Assembly: GCF_014803895.1 (NCBI RefSeq)
Contig: NZ_JAAVAU010000005.1
Location: 1 to 56,429 of the forward strand
Source of the DNA: Lactobacillus sp.
Lineage (GTDB): Bacteria > Bacillota > Bacilli > Lactobacillales > Lactobacillaceae
Length of the DNA stretch: 56,429 bases
Reading direction: 5' to 3'
Below, piece after piece: positions 35,894 to 44,492 of this stretch (position 1 is its first letter; the number at the start of each line of letters is the position of its first letter). The notes under the pieces are model-generated. The model saw nothing but the letters and a program-made list of their open reading frames with translations, had not been told where the DNA came from and did no database searches. The position numbers and the translations under genes are program-made.

Positions 35894-36541
35894 CTAATCG
35901 CTAAATTTTACGAATTTATTAATATCCATTCTACCAAGCTTAAATTGGTTAACACGATCATCATCTGGATAGCCTAAAGCAATTCCCATAAAAATCTTTT
36001 CATTTTTAGGAATATCAATATGTTTTCTAATTGTATCAGGAAAACGAACAATTTCATAAGCCGGAACTGTACCAATTCCCTTATCAGTTGCTGCTAAAAT
36101 CAAGTTTTGAGCAAACGAACCAATGTCATAGTACTTGTAAGGAGTTGCTTTTTCATCACTGGTGAAGTAAATCAAAGCTTGAGCATTATATAAGTATCTT
36201 TGTTTCTCAGCAAAAAAGCTAAAGTCTCCCTTAGTAAAGTCAGCTAATTCTTTAGTAAAATTAGCAACATTTTCATCTTCTTGTTTAGTCCAGTCATCTT
36301 CAACAGTTGGCTTAACATCAGTCCAGGAAATAGTTCCCTTATCAGCTAACTCCAAATGGTCCTTCTTAATTCCTTCAAGGGTCTTACCTGTTGCAACATA
36401 AACCTTCCAAGGTTGAGAATTTTCCCAAGATGGGGCATGACTAGCAGTCTTCAAAATATCTTCTAAATCTTCTTTAGAAATTTGTTTATCTGAAAATTCA
36501 CGTGTAGAATGACGCTTTTCAATTAAATCTTTAAATTCCAT
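35894..36541 (-). CDS. Nitroreductase family FMN oxidoreductase
   Basis: 215 residues. FMN-binding start KRHSTREFSDKQISKEDLEDIL, SHAPSWENSQPWKVYVATG, and C-terminal IGTVPAYEI and MGIALGYPDDD are canonical. Uses NAD(P)H to reduce nitro compounds, quinones or flavins; the physiological substrate is unknown. Single gene. Confidence 0.92.
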   Translation of the reverse strand: MEFKDLIEKRHSTREFSDKQISKEDLEDILKTASHAPSWENSQPWKVYVATGKTLEGIKKDHLELADKGTISWTDVKPTVEDDWTKQEDENVANFTKELADFTKGDFSFFAEKQRYLYNAQALIYFTSDEKATPYKYYDIGSFAQNLILAATDKGIGTVPAYEIVRFPDTIRKHIDIPKNEKIFMGIALGYPDDDRVNQFKLGRMDINKFVKFSD

Positions 36542-36616
36542 AATCTACCTTCTTTGTTATTACTTAAACTCAAGCTTATTATAGTTGTTTCCAGATATTG
36601 AAAGCAAATTTTGAAA

Positions 36617-37981
36617 TCATATTTTTCCAGCTTTTCTTCGCCAAATATGCAGAATAACACTAATTCCTAAACCAATTAATGCTGGAACAATCCACGACAG
36701 ACCTAAATCCGACATTGGCAAAAAACTACTTCTAATTTTATTCATCCATACTACAAAACTTGTCTGATTAAGCGGTGCTGGCAAACTATTCACCAAATCA
36801 AAAAAACTTGGTATTAAAGTTAACCCAACTGTTATGCGATAAACTACAGGATCTTTTTTAATATATGGTGAGAGTAGTGACAATACAATTAAAACAATTA
36901 CTAAGGGGTATAAGAACATTAGCATTGGTAGAGACCACTTAATAATTTGATCAAGTCCGCATGATCCTACTAAACAAGAGGCTACGCAGGCAATGGTAAG
37001 CCATACTCGATAAGAAAAAATTGGAAAATGTTGATGAAAATCTTCCGCAAATGCTGCTACTAAACCTACTGCAGTTGTTAAACAAGTCAAGACAATTAAG
37101 AATGCTAAGAATGCTTGACCAAACGTTCCAGCATAATAAGTTACAATTTGAGAAAATGCAGTTCCGCCATCAGCAGATAACTTAAATTGGCCTAGTGACA
37201 TTGCTCCCATCACAATTAAAAGCAAATATATCACCCCAATTGCTAGAATTCCAATCATCCCTGATTTGGCAGTAACCTTAGCAATTTCACTTTCTTTTTT
37301 TATTCCCATTGAACGAATAGCAGATACAACTGCTACACCAAAAGCTAATCCAGCTAAGGCATCCATCGTATTATATCCTTGAAGAAATCCTTTTACGAAT
37401 GCTCCAGAAGTATATTCACTAGAAATTGGCATAGCAGAAGGATTTCCCATTGGCTTAGCAAAAGCAACTACAAATACTAAAAATAAGGCTACTAAAAAAA
37501 TTGGATTTAAGATTTTCCCCAGACTAGATAAAATATCACTCTGATTAAAGGCAATTGCATAAACTACCCCAAAGAAAATAACTGTAAAAATTATCAGCCC
37601 AATTCCTTGATACTGTTTAGGAAGTAATGGGGCAACACCAACTGTATAAGATACGGTTGCAGTTCTTGGTGTAGCAAAGAAAGGTCCTATTGTTAGATGA
37701 ATTAAGGTCATAAAAATAATAGCAAATTTTCCCCCAATTGGGCGGGCCAAATCATACATTCCATCACTACGTGTAATTGCAATCGCTAGTAATGAAAATA
37801 GAGGGAGAGCAACTCCCGTTACTAAGAATCCAAGTGCTGCAGGGAGCCAAGCTTTTCCCGCTAACTGTCCTAAATGAAGTGGAAAAATTAAGTTACCGGC
37901 TCCAAAGAAAAGTGCAAAAATCATGGAAGCAACGACTAAATATTGTTTCGTACTTAGTTTTTTATTGGACGTTTCTTTCAT
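36617..37981 (-). CDS. brnQ: Branched-chain amino-acid transporter BrnQ (LIVCS family)
   Basis: 454 residues, about twelve membrane segments. Signatures: FALFFGAGNLIFPLHLG early, FATPRTATVSYTVGVAPL, and GYNTMDALAGLAFG. Imports Leu, Ile and Val with cations. GAGGAG-type site upstream. No amino-acid riboswitch or T box is seen in the short upstream gap. Confidence 0.95.
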   Translation of the reverse strand: MKETSNKKLSTKQYLVVASMIFALFFGAGNLIFPLHLGQLAGKAWLPAALGFLVTGVALPLFSLLAIAITRSDGMYDLARPIGGKFAIIFMTLIHLTIGPFFATPRTATVSYTVGVAPLLPKQYQGIGLIIFTVIFFGVVYAIAFNQSDILSSLGKILNPIFLVALFLVFVVAFAKPMGNPSAMPISSEYTSGAFVKGFLQGYNTMDALAGLAFGVAVVSAIRSMGIKKESEIAKVTAKSGMIGILAIGVIYLLLIVMGAMSLGQFKLSADGGTAFSQIVTYYAGTFGQAFLAFLIVLTCLTTAVGLVAAFAEDFHQHFPIFSYRVWLTIACVASCLVGSCGLDQIIKWSLPMLMFLYPLVIVLIVLSLLSPYIKKDPVVYRITVGLTLIPSFFDLVNSLPAPLNQTSFVVWMNKIRSSFLPMSDLGLSWIVPALIGLGISVILHIWRRKAGKI

Positions 37982-38026
37982 ATTCTTCTCCTCATTAAAT
38001 AATCATTTTATTTTAAATATTCTACC

Positions 38027-38060
38027 AAAAAAGCATTACTAGCAACAGGGCTAGTAATGC
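38027..38060 (-). terminator. Terminator of the flavoprotein gene
   Basis: An 11-bp perfect stem GCATTACTAGC/GCTAGTAATGC (38033-38043 with 38050-38060); minus-strand U-run. Confidence 0.9.
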
Positions 38061-38082
38061 AATTATTAAGGATTATTTAATT

Positions 38083-39930
38083 TCACAAAATTTCTTTAGC
38101 AGCAGTATCAGCCGCAATTCTCCCAAAAGTAAAGATATCAGCCAATGAGTTACCACCTAACCGGTTACCTGCATGGATACCACCTGCTACTTCACCTGCA
38201 GCATACAAACCTGGAATCACCTTACCATCAGTGTTAATAACATGAGTAGCAGTATCAATCTTTACACCACCCATTGTGTGGTGGATAGCTGGCTTTCTAG
38301 GAGTAGCATAGAATGGAGCAACTTCACACTTCAAGTTAAAAGCAGACTTATGAAAATCTGGGTCATTATCCGCATCAACGTACGAATTATATTTTTTAAT
38401 AGTTTCTTCCAAAACTTCAGGTTTCATACCAATTTGCTTAGCCAAATCGGCCAAAGTATCAGCCCTAAATAAAGTGCCAGCTTCAACTTGAGCATCAATC
38501 TTTTCTTGGCTAGTATTATAAGCTGTTTCCTTAATCTTTTCATCAGCAATTAAATAGAATAAACTGCCGTTATCAATTGCAGCCTTGGTTAAAGTATCCC
38601 GTTCCGCGAATTCATTTACAAAACGTTTACCTTCTTGGTTGACCATAATAAAGTTTTCTGGTGGAGTTTGTAAACCAGTAAATAACTCACCAGTCTTAGG
38701 ATCAGACACTGGCATCATTTGAATAAAGCCCATACCAACAAAGTCAGCACCAGCTTCTTCACCCAAGTCAATGCCATCACCAGTAATTGCTGGAGAGTTA
38801 GTAGTCGCAATATCATCATCAATATGTTTCCAGTAAGTATTGTATTTTTGAACTTTCTTAGTATCTGCACCAAAACCACCCGAGGTTAAGATGACATCTT
38901 TAGCATGAACAGTAATTTTAGAACCGTCAGCCTTTTCAGCCACAACACCAACTACACGATTATCTTCAATTAATAAATGTTTAGCTCGTGTTTCAGTCAA
39001 AATATTACCACCATGAGCCTTAACCCAATCACCAAGAATATGGATAAAGGCATAACCCATTGGTTCAACGGGCTTGTGACCTCGACGCCACAAGGCACCA
39101 ACCGGCATCGTAACTTGGGTTTGATCAAAATCTACACCCAAGTCAGCTAACCATTTTACAGAGGCCAAAGTATTAGTAACTAACTCATGAACTAAAGCAT
39201 AATTACCGTGGATTTCGTTACCATTCAAGTCAACGCGTTTCCCACCTAAATAAGTTTGAATTTCATGAAGAAGAGTTGAATCAAATAAATAATCTGCACC
39301 AGAATCAATATAATCTTTAATTTGTTTTTTTAATTCTTTAAAGTCATCATGATATTCGGCATCAATCTTTTCAATTGGAATTGCTGCTAGCTTTTTTAAA
39401 GTTTCCTTTTCGCCAGATAAAGCCTTAAATTGTTTTTGCCAATCGGGTTCCGCTGCATTCATTGGGCCACCAGCACGAGTAGTATTACCACCAATTTGTG
39501 GGAATTTTTCTAAAACTATTACCTGACGATGGTGTTGAATTGAACGCGCTGCTGCTGCAAGCCCTGCACCACCGGCCCCAATAACGACTACATCTGTAGT
39601 ATATTCTTTATCTTTAGCACTAACTTTAACAGGCTTAGCACGCTTTTTCCATTCTTCAGCATCTCCGCCAGCACTTGTGATTGCTTGAGCTACCCCATCG
39701 ATCACCCCATGACTAGAAATCGTAGCTCCAGAAACTGTATCTACATTTAGTGTTTGATTATCTACAATTTCTTTGGGTAATCTATGAAACACTTCATCTG
39801 CTACACCTTTAGTTTCACCTTTAGAATCAACTTTAATATCTTCAATTTTATCTTCTGATAAGGTCACTTCCATAGGCATATAGCTCGAACCGTGACCTTG
39901 TGCTTTGACATCATATTTTCCAGGTTTCAT
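38083..39930 (-). CDS. FMN-binding/FAD-dependent fumarate reductase-like flavoprotein (flavocytochrome c family)
   Basis: 615 residues. An N-terminal FMN_bind domain (about 1-90) with [10 protein letters not shown], where T70 is the probable site of covalent FMN attachment by ApbE-type transfer, is followed by FAD_binding_2 (from about 112, [16 protein letters not shown]) with HTMGGVKID and [13 protein letters not shown]. Fits soluble fumarate or related enoate reductases (urocanate, acrylate types are alternatives). It has no signal peptide, so is cytoplasmic. A Rex-like box lies upstream. Confidence 0.9.
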   Translation of the reverse strand: MKPGKYDVKAQGHGSSYMPMEVTLSEDKIEDIKVDSKGETKGVADEVFHRLPKEIVDNQTLNVDTVSGATISSHGVIDGVAQAITSAGGDAEEWKKRAKPVKVSAKDKEYTTDVVVIGAGGAGLAAAARSIQHHRQVIVLEKFPQIGGNTTRAGGPMNAAEPDWQKQFKALSGEKETLKKLAAIPIEKIDAEYHDDFKELKKQIKDYIDSGADYLFDSTLLHEIQTYLGGKRVDLNGNEIHGNYALVHELVTNTLASVKWLADLGVDFDQTQVTMPVGALWRRGHKPVEPMGYAFIHILGDWVKAHGGNILTETRAKHLLIEDNRVVGVVAEKADGSKITVHAKDVILTSGGFGADTKKVQKYNTYWKHIDDDIATTNSPAITGDGIDLGEEAGADFVGMGFIQMMPVSDPKTGELFTGLQTPPENFIMVNQEGKRFVNEFAERDTLTKAAIDNGSLFYLIADEKIKETAYNTSQEKIDAQVEAGTLFRADTLADLAKQIGMKPEVLEETIKKYNSYVDADNDPDFHKSAFNLKCEVAPFYATPRKPAIHHTMGGVKIDTATHVINTDGKVIPGLYAAGEVAGGIHAGNRLGGNSLADIFTFGRIAADTAAKEIL

Positions 39931-39999
39931 AGATATTGCTTCCTTTCAATATGCAAAAATCCATATGTAAATAATATCTACGATAATCATAACACAACT

Positions 40000-40017
40000 T
40001 TGTGAAAAAAATAACAA
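40000..40017. promoter_or_regulatory. Candidate Rex operator
   Basis: TTGTGA, six A, TAACAA: one mismatch to the TTGTGA-N6-TCACAA pattern. It lies about 70 bases upstream of the flavoprotein start. Regulation of a fumarate reductase by the NADH-sensing repressor would make sense. Confidence 0.4.
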
Positions 40018-40030
40018 AATTAAAATTCAT

Positions 40031-40056
40031 AAAAAAAGACGGTCCCTTAGACCGTC
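40031..40056 (-). terminator. Terminator of the amino-acid permease gene
   Basis: GACGGTC/GACCGTC stem (40038-40044 with 40050-40056), loop of five, U-run on the minus strand. Confidence 0.9.
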
Positions 40057-40062
40057 AAACAA

Positions 40063-41514
40063 TTATTTTTCTTTGGCATTACCAAAATTATAATGATAAT
40101 GATAAATAATCAATGGTAATACTGTAACCACAATACAAATTCCAATCATAATAGCCACATAAGGTACACGTAAATTATCTGGCGTACCAGTAGCTGGAAT
40201 AAAGCTAACAAAGAAAGCAATTACAGTAATAAATAAAGCAATAAAAGCTACAACTATACTCCACGTATTATTTTTAGTCATGTAATAACTACGCTCTAAG
40301 TTAGTATGTTTAAGCTTCAAAGCAATAAACGCAATTAACATAATGATATAAACGATTAAGTATTGAGCTGTAGTTGAAGCAAGAGAAACATTGAAAGCAA
40401 AATCAGAATTATTACCACTAGTGAAATTCAAAATCACAGAAGAGGCTGTTACAACTAAAGATTGCACTACAATTAAACGCATTGGAACATCACGTTTAGT
40501 AGAATGAGCAAAATACTTAGGCATGTAGCCTTCCTTGGCGGCTTCAAACATCCCTTGACTAGGACCCGAAAGCCAGTTACCAAGTTCACCAATTATTCCG
40601 CAAGCCAACATAACACCAATAATTTTTTCTAAAAGTTCACCCGGTAACCCAATTGAATCAAGTAAATGTCCAAAAGCAAACACAAAACCACTACTATTAG
40701 AAATTTCTCCCTTAGGAACAGTCATTCCAATTGCCATACTACCAAGTAAGTCAAAAGACATTGCTGTAATAGCTAAAGCCCACATCACGTTCGAATACTT
40801 TTTGGGATGCTCTAGATACTTAACATGTGGTGCAGAAGCTTCCCCACCACAGAAGGCTAAGATAAACGGTACAAAAGCAACCAAAGTAGTCCCATTTAAT
40901 TGATGTGGAAAAATTGTTGACCAGTTTAAAGTATAATGCAACGGTCTTCCTTGAGCTAAATAGACAAAAAAGGCAATAATAAGCAAAATAACCGGCAAAG
41001 CAATCCCAATTGCAAAGAGCCATTCTGCAATCTTACCAATCTTTTTCACACCAACTAATTCACAGAGAGTAATTCCCCACAAAATAATCATCATCATGAT
41101 GAATCTAATCCAAGGATTACTGTTTAATTGTGGCATATTAAACGTTAAAGATAATGAACCAATAATAACCAGCATCATAGTGTTCATACCAATTGTGATA
41201 TGAATCCATTGATAAAATAGAGCTGTCCAACCAGTCTTTTCACCAAGTGTTCCTTTAACCCAGGTAAAAATACCACCTTTTTCCCAGCCTTTTACTGAAG
41301 CCATTTCACCAGCCATTTGTGTAATTGGTATAAACCATAAAATTCCAGCTAATAAAATATAAAATAAAGCTGTTGGACCAGTTTTACCAAACGGGGCAAG
41401 TTCGTTAACTGAAATTACCATCGAAGATGTCATCGCAAATAATTTCAGTGCTGTCAAGCGATTATACTTTTGATCTTCTTCTAATTTTATCTGAGTTTCG
41501 CTTTCTCCGCTCAT
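40063..41514 (-). CDS. APC-superfamily amino-acid permease (GadC/YjeM-like)
   Basis: 483 residues, about twelve membrane segments; a short cytoplasmic N terminus precedes LFAMTSSMVISVNELAPFGKTG. Membrane motifs GEMASVKGWEKGGIFTWV and CGGEASAPHVKYLEHPKKY fit the glutamate/GABA antiporter-like branch. The substrate is uncertain. GGAGG upstream. Neighbouring the flavoprotein gene on the same strand but each has its own terminator. Confidence 0.88.
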   Translation of the reverse strand: MSGESETQIKLEEDQKYNRLTALKLFAMTSSMVISVNELAPFGKTGPTALFYILLAGILWFIPITQMAGEMASVKGWEKGGIFTWVKGTLGEKTGWTALFYQWIHITIGMNTMMLVIIGSLSLTFNMPQLNSNPWIRFIMMMIILWGITLCELVGVKKIGKIAEWLFAIGIALPVILLIIAFFVYLAQGRPLHYTLNWSTIFPHQLNGTTLVAFVPFILAFCGGEASAPHVKYLEHPKKYSNVMWALAITAMSFDLLGSMAIGMTVPKGEISNSSGFVFAFGHLLDSIGLPGELLEKIIGVMLACGIIGELGNWLSGPSQGMFEAAKEGYMPKYFAHSTKRDVPMRLIVVQSLVVTASSVILNFTSGNNSDFAFNVSLASTTAQYLIVYIIMLIAFIALKLKHTNLERSYYMTKNNTWSIVVAFIALFITVIAFFVSFIPATGTPDNLRVPYVAIMIGICIVVTVLPLIIYHYHYNFGNAKEK

Positions 41515-41632
41515 GCGTTTTCCTCCTAAAAACTTTTTAACGATTTTTAATTATACCCTTTTTTTAAAAATTGGTCTAATTATTTTAAGAGAAAATAATA
41601 TGTTTTACACATAGCAAAGTGATTAAACATAC

Positions 41633-41663
41633 AAAAAAACTCAGGAATATTCCTGAGTTTTTA
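41633..41663 (-). terminator. Terminator of the Clp ATPase gene
   Basis: A perfect palindrome ACTCAGGAAT/ATTCCTGAGT (41639-41648 with 41649-41658) between A- and T-runs. Confidence 0.85.
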
Positions 41664-41679
41664 TTGGTTAGAAGAAAAA

Positions 41680-43800
41680 TTATTTTTCTTCCTTCTTTTC
41701 TTCTTTTTTAGCTTCTTTAGCGTCTTTCTTTTCTTGCTCACGAGTATCTTTATCAAACAAGATATCATCAAGAATTTCACCATTTAAGTACAAATGCTTG
41801 TCATCAATAGTGAATTTAACTTCCTTAGTATCAGGCTTAGAAACAATCAACTTAGCAGCTGGAGTTTCAAGATCTTGTTCAACTACTCTTCTTAATGGAC
41901 GAGCACCAAATTCCTTATCATAGCCCTTCTTAGCTAAGTACTTCTTAGCTTCTGGAGTTACATGGAGCTTAATGTCTCTCTTAGCAAGAGAAGCTTCCAT
42001 TTTAGCTAAGTAAAGATCTAAAATCTTAAGCATATCTTCGCTGTTCAATGAGTTGAATGGTACGATAGCGTCAAGACGGTTCAAGAATTCAGGTCTGAAG
42101 TAAACTTCAAGAGCCTTACGTAATGCGTCTTGGTCATCACCCTTCAACAAGTTATCAGAGTAACCAGCGTTAGAAGTCATGATAATGATAGTATCCTTGA
42201 ATGAGATAGTTCTGCCTTGAGCATCAGTCAAGCGACCATCATCCATGATTTGTAACAATGCGTTGAAGACTTGTGGGTTAGCCTTTTCAATTTCATCAAG
42301 TAAAATTAATGAGTATGGTTGGTGACGAATCTTTTCAGTCAATTGACCACCTTCGCCGTAACCAACGTAACCTGGTGCAGAACCAATTAACTTATTAACG
42401 GCCATTTGGTCTTGGTATTCAGACATATCCAAACGTACCAATGCATCAGCCTTACCAAATAACTTGATAGCCAATTGCTTAGCTAATTCAGTCTTACCAA
42501 CACCAGTAGGACCAGTCAATAAGAATGAACCAGTTGGGCGGTTAGAGTCTTTGAAGACTTGCTTACGAGCAATAGCATCAGTAATGATATCAATTGCTTT
42601 ATCTTGGTCAATAACAACCTTCTTCAAGTCAGAAGCTAAATTAGCATTCTTTTGAGCTTCATTTGCATTGATTTCACTCATTGGAATACCAGTCTTAGTT
42701 TGAATCAAAGAGTACATATCTTCTGGAGTAACTTTAAGTTCACTAGCCTTGCCAGCAGTCTTAAGTTCCTTCTTTAAGTCTTCAATTTGTGTCTTAATCT
42801 TAGCTGCTTCATCGTATTTTTCAGACTTAGCTGCTTCTGCCTTCTTTTCTTCTAAGGTACGGATCTTGTTCTTGATTGAAGTTTCATCCTTTTGATCCAT
42901 ACCTAAAGCTTTCTTAGCACCAGCTTCATCCATCAAGTCAATTGCTTTATCTGGCAAGTGACGATCGTTAATGTAACGATTAGAAAGTTCTGCGGCAAGC
43001 TTTAATGCTTGTGGATCATATTTTACATTGTGGTATTTTTCATAACGTGGAGCCAAACCCTTTAAGATTTCAACAGCATCTTCAATAGTTGGTTCAGGAA
43101 CTTGAACTGGTTGGAATCTACGAGCTAAAGCAGGGTCCTTTTCGATTTGTTGATATTCACTAGTAGTAGTTGCACCAATTACACGAATTTCACCACTTGC
43201 TAAAGCAGGCTTCAAGATGTTTGCTGCATCACCAGAATTATTTTCTGAATCAGTTGAACCTGCACCTACAATGTTATGTAATTCATCGATAAAGAGAATA
43301 ACATTCTTGTCACCCTTAGCTTTATCAATAATTTTCTTTAATTTTTCTTCAAATGAACCACGTAATGAAGTACCTGCAACTAATTCATTAATGTTTAATT
43401 CAATGATGTGTGCACTCTTTAACTTTTCAGGAACATCACCATCAACGATTCTTTGTGCTAAACCTTCAACAACTGAAGTTTTACCAACACCTGCAGGACC
43501 AGTTAAAACTGGGTTATTTTTCTTACGTCTACTTAAAATTTCAATTACTTGGTCAATAACTGCAGTACGACCAATAACTGGATCATACTTACCATTCTTA
43601 GCTTGTTCAGTTAAGTCAACACCAATTTCCTTTTCCTTCTTAGCTTGTTGGCCATTTCCTTGTTGAGGTGCTTGACCTGCTTGGAAATTCATTGGTTGAT
43701 TGTTAGACATTCTTCTACTATTTCCATTACCGAAGAAGTCACTATTTAATTCATTAAATAAATCATCAAAATTGTAGCTACCGTTATCAAAGTATGCCAT
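41680..43800 (-). CDS. HSP100/Clp ATPase (ClpL/ClpE-like), CIRCE-controlled
   Basis: 706 residues from the ATG after GAGGAG. A Gly/Asn/Gln-rich N-terminal 60 residues (FDDLFNELNSDFFGNGN), two AAA modules (Walker A GPAGVGKTS at 101-109 and GPTGVGKTE near 430), a middle coiled coil with a UVR-like segment (SEKYDEAAKIKTQIEDLKK), and a Lys/Glu-rich tail. It lacks the ClpE zinc finger and I see no GF-type ClpP-binding loop after TSNAG, so it more likely disaggregates than feeds ClpP. Regulated by HrcA, judging from the CIRCE element. Confidence 0.88.
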   Translation of the reverse strand: MAYFDNGSYNFDDLFNELNSDFFGNGNSRRMSNNQPMNFQAGQAPQQGNGQQAKKEKEIGVDLTEQAKNGKYDPVIGRTAVIDQVIEILSRRKKNNPVLTGPAGVGKTSVVEGLAQRIVDGDVPEKLKSAHIIELNINELVAGTSLRGSFEEKLKKIIDKAKGDKNVILFIDELHNIVGAGSTDSENNSGDAANILKPALASGEIRVIGATTTSEYQQIEKDPALARRFQPVQVPEPTIEDAVEILKGLAPRYEKYHNVKYDPQALKLAAELSNRYINDRHLPDKAIDLMDEAGAKKALGMDQKDETSIKNKIRTLEEKKAEAAKSEKYDEAAKIKTQIEDLKKELKTAGKASELKVTPEDMYSLIQTKTGIPMSEINANEAQKNANLASDLKKVVIDQDKAIDIITDAIARKQVFKDSNRPTGSFLLTGPTGVGKTELAKQLAIKLFGKADALVRLDMSEYQDQMAVNKLIGSAPGYVGYGEGGQLTEKIRHQPYSLILLDEIEKANPQVFNALLQIMDDGRLTDAQGRTISFKDTIIIMTSNAGYSDNLLKGDDQDALRKALEVYFRPEFLNRLDAIVPFNSLNSEDMLKILDLYLAKMEASLAKRDIKLHVTPEAKKYLAKKGYDKEFGARPLRRVVEQDLETPAAKLIVSKPDTKEVKFTIDDKHLYLNGEILDDILFDKDTREQEKKDAKEAKKEEKKEEK

Positions 43801-43835
43801 ATATATTCCACTCCTCTTATTTAAGTAATTAATAT

Positions 43836-43862
43836 TTAGCATTCTCTCACTTTAAGTGCTAA
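43836..43862 (-). promoter_or_regulatory. CIRCE element (HrcA operator)
   Basis: TTAGCATTC, nine bases, AAGTGCTAA: one mismatch per arm to the TTAGCACTC-N9-GAGTGCTAA consensus. It lies just downstream of the predicted transcription start of the Clp gene, the classical position. Confidence 0.85.
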
Positions 43863-43876
43863 TTCTAACAGGTATA

Positions 43877-43904
43877 ATTATACCAGGTTATCCACAGATT
43901 GCAA
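43877..43904 (-). promoter_or_regulatory. Promoter of the Clp ATPase gene
   Basis: Minus-strand TTGCAA (43899-43904), 16-bp spacer, TATAAT (43877-43882); start near 43870, followed by CIRCE. Confidence 0.75.
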
Positions 43905-43918
43905 TATTTTGTGGATAA
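43888..43918. other. Inverted pair of consensus DnaA boxes in the Clp promoter
   Basis: TTATCCACA (43888-43896, plus) and TGTGGATAA (43910-43918), 13 bases apart. The first lies within the promoter spacer. DnaA binding could compete with RNA polymerase. Confidence 0.65.
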
Positions 43919-44067
43919 AATTCCACAGTTTTTTATTTAATTGTGAAGTTACCTTTATGATGACATATTTATTTATCAATATCTAGCTTTTTGATTGTGA
44001 AATTTCACTCAAAGTTTTTCTTAATGTATAAGCAAAATATTATAGTTCTAAATAAATAACTAATATA

Positions 44068-44083
44068 TGTTTCATGTGAAACT
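44068..44083. other. Candidate parS (ParB-binding) site
   Basis: TGTTTCATGTGAAACT matches the Firmicute parS consensus TGTTNCACGTGAAACA at all but two positions. parS sites cluster near oriC, which fits the other hints. The surrounding 43921-44151 is otherwise AT-rich with no gene. Confidence 0.5.
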
Positions 44084-44151
44084 AAATATTATGATCAAGC
44101 TTTTTAGCTTAATACTGATATAATATTTATGTAGATTAAAGGAGGAAAACC

Positions 44152-44382
44152 ATGAATAAACGTACTATAGAATTAGACGATGAAACCTCAAGAATGTTGG
44201 ATTACTATCTTTCTCATTTTTCAGTTGAAGAGACTGAATTAATCAATAAACTTATTAAAAATTTTTTGACTAATCACCTCTCTAGCAAACAAATCCAACT
44301 AGCTCGCCAACATAAGGGTAAAGATAGCTTTTCAACTGAAGAAGTATTACGTAACTTCGGAGATATGTGGAAACAAGACTAA
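44152..44382 (+). CDS. Ribbon-helix-helix-like (antitoxin-type) small protein
   Basis: 76 residues. The N-terminal RTIELDDETSRMLDYYL is a beta strand plus helix as in RHH DNA-binding antitoxins; a second helix follows, and the C-terminal about 25 residues (SFSTEEVLRNFGDMW) could be a partner-binding tail. No toxin gene lies next to it on either side. GGAGG precedes the ATG; a terminator follows. Confidence 0.65.
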   Translation: MNKRTIELDDETSRMLDYYLSHFSVEETELINKLIKNFLTNHLSSKQIQLARQHKGKDSFSTEEVLRNFGDMWKQD

Positions 44383-44429
44383 ACGTAGTTGCCAAGTATC
44401 CTACTTTACGGCACAATATAATATAAAAC

Positions 44430-44456
44430 AAAAGCTACTCATCAAGTAGCTTTTTA
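44430..44456 (+). terminator. Terminator of the RHH-like gene
   Basis: AAAGCTACT/AGTAGCTTT stem (44431-44439 with 44445-44453), loop CATCA, T-run. Confidence 0.9.
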
Positions 44457-44492
44457 TTATATAGCTAAAATAATTAGAAAGGTGGTCATACA

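Noticed and set aside
37982..38082. T box or leucine-responsive leader for brnQ
   Set aside because: The gap is too short and holds the terminator of the flavoprotein gene and little else.
43217..43666. 149-codon plus-strand frame inside the Clp gene
   Set aside because: Antisense shadow of a strongly conserved AAA domain; no ribosome site and no protein-like features.
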